Assembly (NCBI GenBank): GCA_019914995.1
Contig: CM034143.1
Coordinates: forward strand, 1,924,501 to 1,988,500
DNA: 64,000 nt
Origin: Acanthochlamys bracteata
Taxonomy: Eukaryota > Streptophyta > Magnoliopsida > Pandanales > Velloziaceae
Direction: 5' to 3'
The notes under the pieces were generated by a model. The model was not told the origin of the DNA. It saw only the letters and a list, made by a program, of their open reading frames with translations, and did not search any database. The position numbers and the translations under genes were made by a program. Position 1 is the first letter of the stretch; every line of letters starts with the position of its first letter. Shown in pieces: positions 57,301-64,000 of this stretch.

Positions 57301-60156
57301 AAAACCAAGAACGAAGTGCCAAGATTGTAAACTGATGAGTTGATTCTATTTGAGAACAGACACCATTCACGCTCACTAAGATGTCTAACTTCTCCTCCTG
57401 CAGTCAACATTGTAAAATATTTAAAGAATCTTCATGTCGTGAACTGTCTTAACTTACTAATCGTTATTCAATACCTAGCTTTAATGTTTTCAGTAAGATA
57501 ATAAATTCCTCTGAATCTTTTATATTTAGCTGGTGTCTTCTTCATTGTTTGTATCTTTTTCTGAGAGATTTAAAATTGAAATTACAAAAAACAAGAAGGT
57601 TTTGTAACGTATGTTAGTGAATGGTTTCTTACAAACTGAATTACAAGTTGCTAGAGTATTGAAGGTTGCCCAAGCTTCGTTCTTTGTCGGTTTTTTCGAC
57701 ATTTTTGAAACATGTAGTGGTGCCTAGATTAAGATCATTAAAGATATTTGGTTAGCTTTAAATATTTGTTCGTTTGGATAGAGGAATTGCATTATCCCTG
57801 ATAGAATGCAATATGTATCTTTCGACTTCCTGACGCTTTTTGATCTGACTTCCACTCATGCAAATATGTGCAAGTAATGGCAGACATGGTTTATGAGGAT
57901 TTCTTTATTGATTGTCCGTGGACACTTGCTAAGATGAAAATTTTCTTACCCAAAACTATCAATTCCTTAATACATTTGCTAGGTATAAGGATGCAATTTC
58001 TTCACTGTTTTCATATTTTGCTTTGTCCTCTTTTTGGATGTGTCATCAACCATTTAATGAGATTGAATCCTGCAAAATGCAACTCTCATTCTGGATTCAG
58101 AACCCTTTAAATTGTGCTGTATTCAGTGTTGAATTCATTATTTACAATTACAAAGAGTTGTTTCATCCTGTCAAATCAGTACTTCTCTTATTTGCTTTTC
58201 ATGCTTTTATCACCATGCTTATTGTGTTTCTCTTTGCTGTAGCTTCTGGAGAGCAAGATACAGGAAGCAAAGTCAAAAAAAGACGCACTAAAAGCTCGTG
58301 CAAAATCTGCAAAGTCTGGTTTTTTTACTTGCATTAATTTCTGGTACAGCGAGCCCCTTATTAGATATATTTGATTATTATAGGACTTCAACGAAGCTTA
58401 ATGAAGTGTTAGAAAATATTGATACAAGTAGCGCTCTTGCAGCTTTTGAAAGGATGGAGGAAAAAGGTACTTAATTCAGTCATCATATTACTTCTGCAGA
58501 TATTCCCTGTGTACATTTCTGCATCAATATGCACTATGGAGTTAGAAATTGTATTCAGTTGGAACAAATACTTTTTCCCTACATGTTTGGTATAAAGGAA
58601 ATAAAAGAAATTGCTGGGAAAAAGGTACCAAACACGTGACCTTAGATTAGAAAGGAAGCACAAAAAGCCCCTAGTCCCCGGTCCTGTCCTACCTAGGTCA
58701 TGATTGAAGGGTTTGGGTAGCTGGCCTTCCATTGCATTAGTCATTCTATCTTATTATGCAGGTAGGTGCATCTTTGGTACTAGCATTTTATATGATTGAT
58801 GAGAGGAATTAGAGTTAGAGTGGTTTGGGACAGCTATGAATTAAGTTTATTGGTGGATTTTCTGGCAGTCCTGCAGCATTTTACATGTAATGCTTGGTTT
58901 CAACAGTTCTTGCTATGGAGTATGAAGCAGATTCACTACAACAGTTAACAACTGATGAGATTGAAGCAAAGGTACCTTCAACTATCTGAAGTTTCTCTTT
59001 TGTAGATAATTCAAAATCTTAATATCTGATTGTTCTTCTTCGCATCATAGTTTACATTGCTCGAGAGCTCATCTGTGAATGATGACCTTGAAAGTCTAAA
59101 ACGAGAGCTGTCTGATACATCATGGACAACGGTATGCTTGGAACCACGAATGATTTATTTGGAATCTTGATTTTTAAATTACTGTATGATATAATGGCTA
59201 AAGAAATTCAAGTATCATCTTATCACTTTCGAAATTGTTGCTTTTACTTATCTATTGCTAAATAGTTCTTTGATTTGTCATTCTAAAGAATAATTTTATT
59301 GTTACCGCATTTGAATTTTAGATTTAAGTTGTTCACCTGAGTTCGCTAGCAGTTTTGAGTGTCACTCTCTTAATCACCTTCTTCCTCCATATCACCTATG
59401 TCTCTTATGTTGCCATTTTTAAAATTGTATGGGCACAGCCAATTAACCAGCTTCTTTGTCAAGATTTTCGGCTCCCATTAGAGTATCCTTTTACATCTCC
59501 CATCTCTAGCTCTATGAAGCAGTTGGAGCAATGTTTTTTTTTGAATGATAGTTTGAAGAGTTGTCTCTTGGCCGCACACACAGCACCTGTCCTCTCGGTC
59601 TTCTTGTAGAAATACGTTGTGCATGTGAAGCGCAAAGAGGGCGTCAAGTGATAGCAGGAACTGTATTTTATATAAGTGTTAATATCAAGTATAACCACTT
59701 CTCGCTTGTTTCTGATCTGAGAATTGTATGTTTATTAGTTTCAGTTATAATCTTACTGCAGTAGGTGCCCTTTTTTCTGGTTTGGTGCCAAGCATTTTCA
59801 GCAAGACTTTTTCAAGGACTGTGAGGTTCTTGTTAGTAGTATGGCTCAGCAGCCCTTGTCTTTGACCATTTGAAACTGTTCTGAAGCTAGAATTTTGCTA
59901 GATATCCTGAGAAAATTATCATAAACCACCTCAGATGTTCAGACTTCTGTGCTTGTAGTTTGATTATAATAGTACAAGTTTGAGTTGGCACGTACTTGTG
60001 TTTACGAGTAATTTAGTTTTGAAGGTCAAAGCTGATAGGTAATCTGATTTCGTCTTTTGATAGAAGGGAGAACTCCCACCCGGTAGAACATCAGCTACAA
60101 AATCAGAGGCTGCTTATCCCTGGCCTGATGAGCTCCGAAGGAAGTACAACGAATGA
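54204..60156 (+). CDS. VIPP1-like: VIPP1/IM30-like chloroplast membrane-remodelling protein
   Basis: Eleven exons: 54204-54318, 54894-55003, 55080-55190, 55747-55811, 55909-55990, 56486-56560, 58243-58343, 58384-58466, 58907-58971, 59051-59131 and 60064-60156; 326 residues in this model. After a transit peptide, the PspA/IM30 domain starts [12 protein letters not shown] and continues with [71 protein letters not shown] and [24 protein letters not shown]1 forms ESCRT-III-like rings and rods on the inner envelope and thylakoid membranes and is needed for thylakoid upkeep. Oddities: exons 7 and 8 keep frame only with a 40-base intron, and the C-terminal tail after KGELPPGRT is short, ending [14 protein letters not shown] without the usual SEIENEL helix start. 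A divergent paralogue or a gene in decay are both possible. ATG 54228 is an alternative start. Confidence 0.8.
54343..54387. repeat. (TTA)n microsatellite in VIPP1-like intron 1
   Basis: About 15 uninterrupted ATT/TTA units follow the first exon by 25 bases. A repeat of this length is likely to vary in number among individuals. Confidence 0.9.
56922..57072. mobile_element. Short MITE in VIPP1-like intron 6
   Basis: The left end GGGTGTGTTTAATTGG and right end CAATTGAAACACGCCC are inverted repeats of about 15 bases. The total is only about 150 bp. The termini match the family of the element at 31050-31326. The flanks TAA (left) and TAG (right) suggest a mutated 3-bp duplication. Confidence 0.6.
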
Positions 60157-62048
60157 TTTTAATCTAGCCATTTGACAATGAGAAGCAATGGTTCAAGTCC
60201 AGGGCATATACCAATTTTGACGGGAAGGACCGAAAATAGCTATGGAAGAGATCAATCGTAGGGAATGTTGTAAGGTTCCAAATTAAACTGATAGTGGTTT
60301 GTTTGGTAGAGAATTGAATGTATGTGTTTATGTTTGGTATATGGTTATAATCTAAACGGGTATAGGAAGTTCTAACCTTTGTTATATGTATTTTGTTGAC
60401 AGACTTGAAGAGGCGTGTTGAATTAATCTTAGGCTCCAAATTTCAAACTTAACATAAGACTGTATAGTTGTAAAGCATGTGATGCCGACTTGTTTTTGTT
60501 TCAGCTTCTGCTATTTTAATGTTCCTTGAATCGACTCCTGATTTTTCTTTGAGCTTTTTTTTTCAGCTTTTTTTTTTTTTATAAATAAAATTCAGTGGAG
60601 GTTTTTGTAGTCATCTTTGTTTACTTTTTAATTTGATTATTGTGTGATGTTCCTGTGTTTGATAACTGATGAAAGGATTGAACAAGCCTTACAGATATAA
60701 TAACATAACAAATGGAATAGGTCAAACTAAACACAAATAGAGATTAACATGAAGAACATGACCATCAATAAAACTACAAAATTCAAAAACCATGACTATG
60801 ACTCAAATAATTTAAAAAATGAAACATGAAGATAATTGAAAATTATTCTGTCAAATAGAGTACCATGCTAAACATTTTCACTTAAGGCATATTTTTTTAC
60901 ATTTTTAGGAAGGTAAATTTTTAGAAAATAAGTTAGCAAAAGTAAATTATTGTAAAGAATAGAGAGAAGTTATCAAGAAGCGAGTTTGGCTCAAAAAAGT
61001 CACTTTTTTGGATGAAAAAAAAACACACCCTTAGTTGAAATTGTATAGTTTCTCTAGATAGCTAGAAAATCAATTTTTTGAAGTTGAAAATTCTTAAAAC
61101 AGCATAGGAGAAATAATGGTTAGCTGAATTTGTATCTAACAATAAAAGTGTAACCATGTAGAATACAAATAGTAAATAATTATTAGTATTTCGAAGTTCT
61201 TGAATAAACAATTCTCTCTTGGGTAAAGGAAACATATTTTGATTTCATTTAATTTATTTATTATTAAACGATAGAAACACATTTTGGAATTCAGTTGCAG
61301 TCAAAATAAGGCAACTGAGAGAACATTCTGCACCTACATGCTGCAAAGACGAGTATTTTTTCAAGGAGTCATAACAATGTCCATTGGTAAAACTTGCATT
61401 CAAAGTCCATGGGTATCATAATGGAATGAAACCATGTCCATCTTACATGCTTATGCGCAAGAAGAAAAGTTGCATAAATACACTACTCAGATTCTAAATC
61501 GTTACTAATATATGGAGAAGGACAGAGACACTACGATTCCACTCTCATAAGCACTCCAGGGTTTCTACAATACAGCCGTAGGATCATTTAATCTAACGGC
61601 TATGGTTGTATGATTTTTTAAAAGAGAAAATGACAAATTTATCTTCTATATTCTAATCGCTTGATTGAATTTCAACCGTTCGTTCAAGTGATCATAGGGT
61701 TATATTGAGAGAGCTCGGGAGTGCTTGTACAGTCGGGCGAGTGCCTCTATCCTTGCCAATACATTTTTTAGAGTGCTACTGACTGGTTTGAAGTTTCATG
61801 GAGTCAGAACTATTTAAGTTCATACTACACTTATTCACGAGCATTATTGTCAAAAGAAGAAAATAAAAAAACTCACAATTTTCCAAACATAAAAACTTAT
61901 GAAGTCAAGTCTTAATCCTCTCCGTCGTCAACACGGTCGATCATCAAGAAAATAATTTTCAAATTCGAAAGGGTCAAGCAACCACTGAGAGTTCGAATAA
62001 ACAAATTTAACAAACCTTTAAAATTAATACTCAGTATGCAAATCTCTC
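60157..62048. other. Intergenic stretch between the VIPP1-like and secreted-peptide genes
   Basis: The first few hundred bases are probably the VIPP1-like 3' UTR. The rest is AT-rich. A segment at about 61530-61750 carries AAGCACTCCAGGG at one end and, in inverse sense, GGGAGTGCTTGTAC at the other, and may be a small terminal-inverted-repeat element. No gene is supported. Confidence 0.4.
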
Positions 62049-62056
62049 TATATATA
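62049..62056 (+). promoter_or_regulatory. TATA box of the secreted-peptide gene
   Basis: TATATATA follows a CTCTC run 78 bases before the start codon. This spacing gives a leader of roughly 45-50 bases, typical of plant TATA promoters and of inducible small-peptide genes. Confidence 0.6.
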
Positions 62057-62133
62057 CCCACCAGCAACTTAAAAACACTCACCAAACCTTCCAAGACAAA
62101 AAACCTTCATCCGTCACTTGTTCCAGAATCACA

Positions 62134-62415
62134 ATGATAATCTCAGGAAACTGCGCGCTTCTACGTCTGGTGATTGCAGTTTCCTTGATCATGATATGCA
62201 TTCATGTTATTACAGGAAGCGAGGCAGCAAGACATGCACCTTCAGACTGCAGCTTTAATGGAGACGGAAGCTATTTATCCTACCCTGGTCATGGTGATTT
62301 TTGGAGTGCTCCTTCTTATTCTTCTTCTTCAGTGTATGAGAGGGCGAAAGAGAAGATGTCAACATGGATGGCTATGTTACCTTCTGGTCCTAGCCATGGA
62401 GGAGCAGGGCACTAA
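62134..62415 (+). CDS. PIP/PIPL-type secreted peptide precursor
   Basis: A single-exon frame of 93 residues. The N-terminus is a signal peptide (LRLVIAVSLIMICIHVITG, about 10-28, with a likely cut near SEA-AR at 31). A variable Ser/Tyr-rich middle follows, then a basic helix (VYERAKEKM), and the last ten residues are SGPSHGGAGH directly before the stop. The C-terminal SGPSxxGxGH motif is the hallmark of PAMP-induced secreted peptides and their PIPL relatives. These are processed to short hydroxyprolinated signals that amplify immunity through the receptor kinase RLK7. Precursor length (about 80-110) and the motif ending exactly at the C-terminus fit the family. Which PIPL it is cannot be told. 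Confidence 0.8.
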   Translation: MIISGNCALLRLVIAVSLIMICIHVITGSEAARHAPSDCSFNGDGSYLSYPGHGDFWSAPSYSSSSVYERAKEKMSTWMAMLPSGPSHGGAGH

Positions 62416-63677
62416 CTAGCGAAGCTAGACAGGGTCATCAAACATTTTTAAAGGCAAAGAATTTTATTTTGTGTTTTTGCATCTACTATACATATATATA
62501 CCAAAGCTGAGAAGATGTACATACAGGTGGATACAATTTTTTTCTTCTTTTCTTATTGTTTAAACTTTTTACCGCAAAACAGAGAAGAAAGATTGAAGAT
62601 TTCAGATATGTACGTCTGAAATTCGGATTATAATGAGTTCAGAAGATTTATTATGAGACTGATGTGTTCATAAATAATTATTTTTTATAACACATTGGAA
62701 TCAGAGGCAGTGTTCTGTTGAGGAATGTTAATAGGAAAGTAATCACACATGAGAACTGGTTAGAGAGAAAGATTGTTAGAACACAAGTGTTTGGCATAAA
62801 CCAAGAGAGTTGGTTCGTGCTGTAAGTCAGGGAGGGTAAAGACTTGATCAGGTCCTTTAATCAAAGCTTCCGTATCAAAGTTGTCAATATCACCTAAACA
62901 AATCCTCTGGCCTTCTTGCATCTTGGTTGTGACGGTTGCGTTGAAAATAATTTTTCTTTATGAACAAAAGATCAATTATTGCTAATCTCCAATTTAGTAC
63001 CAGATGTTTTAACTTCTGAATTTCAACTTTTTGCACTCGGTATTCGTTGTATTTCAAATTCCATCACCTGCTTGGTCCTCATATTATAAGGTAATTCAGA
63101 AACAGCAGAGAAAAAACCTGCTAATCAAATTACTTGTTTTCACTCATCAAGGAAAATGTCCTACCGTACCAAACAAGCGACATCACACATGCTAAGGAGA
63201 AAGGTATTAGGAGAGGCAATATGTAAAGAGGACAACGGACGTTGTTAACAGGTAACAAGGTTTTCCAGAAAGTTGAGATGTGATGATGAGCACAAGTGAG
63301 ACCACAATATACCATAGTACACCATTCAATCTGTCAGAGATGAGATGATGAAGCAAGAATTGGAGAAAGGTGAAAGATTTCCAGGTGGTTTGACGAAATT
63401 TGAAACTTCAGACTGGCTAAAAATTACCAAATACTTAGTATGGCCTGAATACTTCATAACTAGATAAAAGGATCACAGCTCTCCACAAAAGAAACATAAT
63501 CTAGTAAATATGACCAGTTCTATGCTTGAACTATTCACAAGTTCCTATGGTAAGCGGGGAAAAAAATCAGTTAATATCTGGTATTTGCTATCACGTGAAT
63601 TAATCTTCTCAGCGAAAGTTTCCTGATAAATATCAGTATTCCAATCTGCTAGCTGTTCCCCTCATTGCCAACACAAT
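62416..63677. other. Intergenic stretch between the peptide gene and SRP14
   Basis: No gene is supported. The left part is the 3' flank of the peptide gene and the right part is probably the 3' UTR of the minus-strand SRP14 gene. A 61-codon minus-strand frame at 63130-63315 lacks recognisable features. Confidence 0.4.
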
Positions 63678-63821
63678 CTACTGGATGGTGGCCTTCTTAC
63701 TCTGGCCATCTGCTGCAGCTTTCCTTTTATCCTTCCTTTCTCTCTTCTTCAATGCGCTCATCTGAGCTTTCAGGAGTGTTGCATATGAAGCCTGGAACTT
63801 CTGATGTTCCTTTGCTGAGAG
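63678..63821 (-). CDS. SRP14: Signal recognition particle 14 kDa subunit, last exon (partial gene)
   Basis: The minus-strand exon begins after a CTTTTCAG acceptor and encodes LSAKEHQKFQASYATLLKAQ and MSALKKRERKDKRKAAADGQ, ending in a stop at 63680-63678. The FQASYATxLKAxMxALKKRERKD block is the conserved C-terminal region of SRP14. With SRP9, this protein binds the Alu domain of SRP RNA and delays elongation of secretory proteins in the cytosol. The upstream exons lie beyond the window edge; none is recognisable in 63822-64000. Confidence 0.88.
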   Translation of the reverse strand, partial: LSAKEHQKFQASYATLLKAQMSALKKRERKDKRKAAADGQSKKATIQ

Positions 63822-64000
63822 CTGAAAAGTGTTCAATAATTGTAAGTCAACATTTAAGACTGCATTCATCAGTTACGCTAGCTTAAGAAACTTCAAACAG
63901 AAGATTAAAATATGTAATTAAAACACAACTCCTATAGAAAACTGGTTAATATGTGTCAAAAACCTAATAGCAATGATATAGATTTTCAGTACCAGCTTTG

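Noticed and set aside
1-64000. CRISPR arrays, bacterial operons or phage genes
   Set aside because: All genes are intron-bearing plant genes; no regularly spaced repeat-spacer pattern is present.
1-64000. tRNA genes
   Set aside because: I looked for A- and B-box-like blocks and cloverleaf arms and found none that I could support by eye.

Overview
The window looks like nuclear DNA of a dicotyledonous plant. It is AT-rich (I judge about one third GC by eye), with long spliced genes, GT-AG introns, telo-box motifs in 5' leaders, chloroplast-targeted proteins, plant-only protein families and many short AT-rich inverted-repeat elements. I cannot name the species.

Layout. 1-4.4 kb: the last exon of an unidentified + strand gene (4317-4392), with several miniature inverted-repeat elements upstream. 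4.58-7.71 kb: a 3.1 kb element with terminal inverted repeats and a perfect TAA target duplication, carrying pieces of host genes including the RPL8 C-terminus. 8-17 kb: a graveyard with a broken NAC domain, a decayed Ty1/copia element, a long near-perfect hairpin and AT-rich DNA. 17.1-21.1 kb: FPA, a five-exon RRM/SPOC protein. 25.7-29.9 kb: a four-exon group I bZIP factor. 33.2-34.0 kb (-): the single-exon rhomboid RBL13. 35.2 kb: a small plant protein of unknown role. 37.3-45.2 kb: a 13-exon LUC7-like U1 snRNP factor. 47.2-48.85 kb: a broken SKU5-similar multicopper oxidase gene interrupted by unrelated DNA that includes plastid 23S rDNA. 49.4-53.7 kb (-): the thylakoid-lumen immunophilin FKBP16-3. 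54.2-60.2 kb (+): a VIPP1/IM30-like chloroplast membrane protein, head-to-head with FKBP16-3 and with an element in the shared promoter gap. 62.1 kb: a small secreted-peptide precursor with the PIP-type ending SGPSxxGxGH. 63.7 kb (-): the last exon of SRP14, cut by the window edge.

The genes do not form a single pathway. Two act in nuclear RNA processing (FPA in 3'-end choice, LUC7 in 5' splice-site choice) and two neighbours act at thylakoids (FKBP16-3 and VIPP1-like). Exon models were built by hand from reading frames, GT-AG sites and protein family similarity, and all but one junction keep frame with ordinary introns. The exception is exon 7/8 of the VIPP1-like gene.

Most notable items: a duplicated splice acceptor with an AATAAA between the copies in FPA intron 1, a gene known elsewhere to autoregulate through intron-1 polyadenylation; the 14.6 kb hairpin; the gene-capturing TIR element; and the FKBP16-3/VIPP1 divergent pair.
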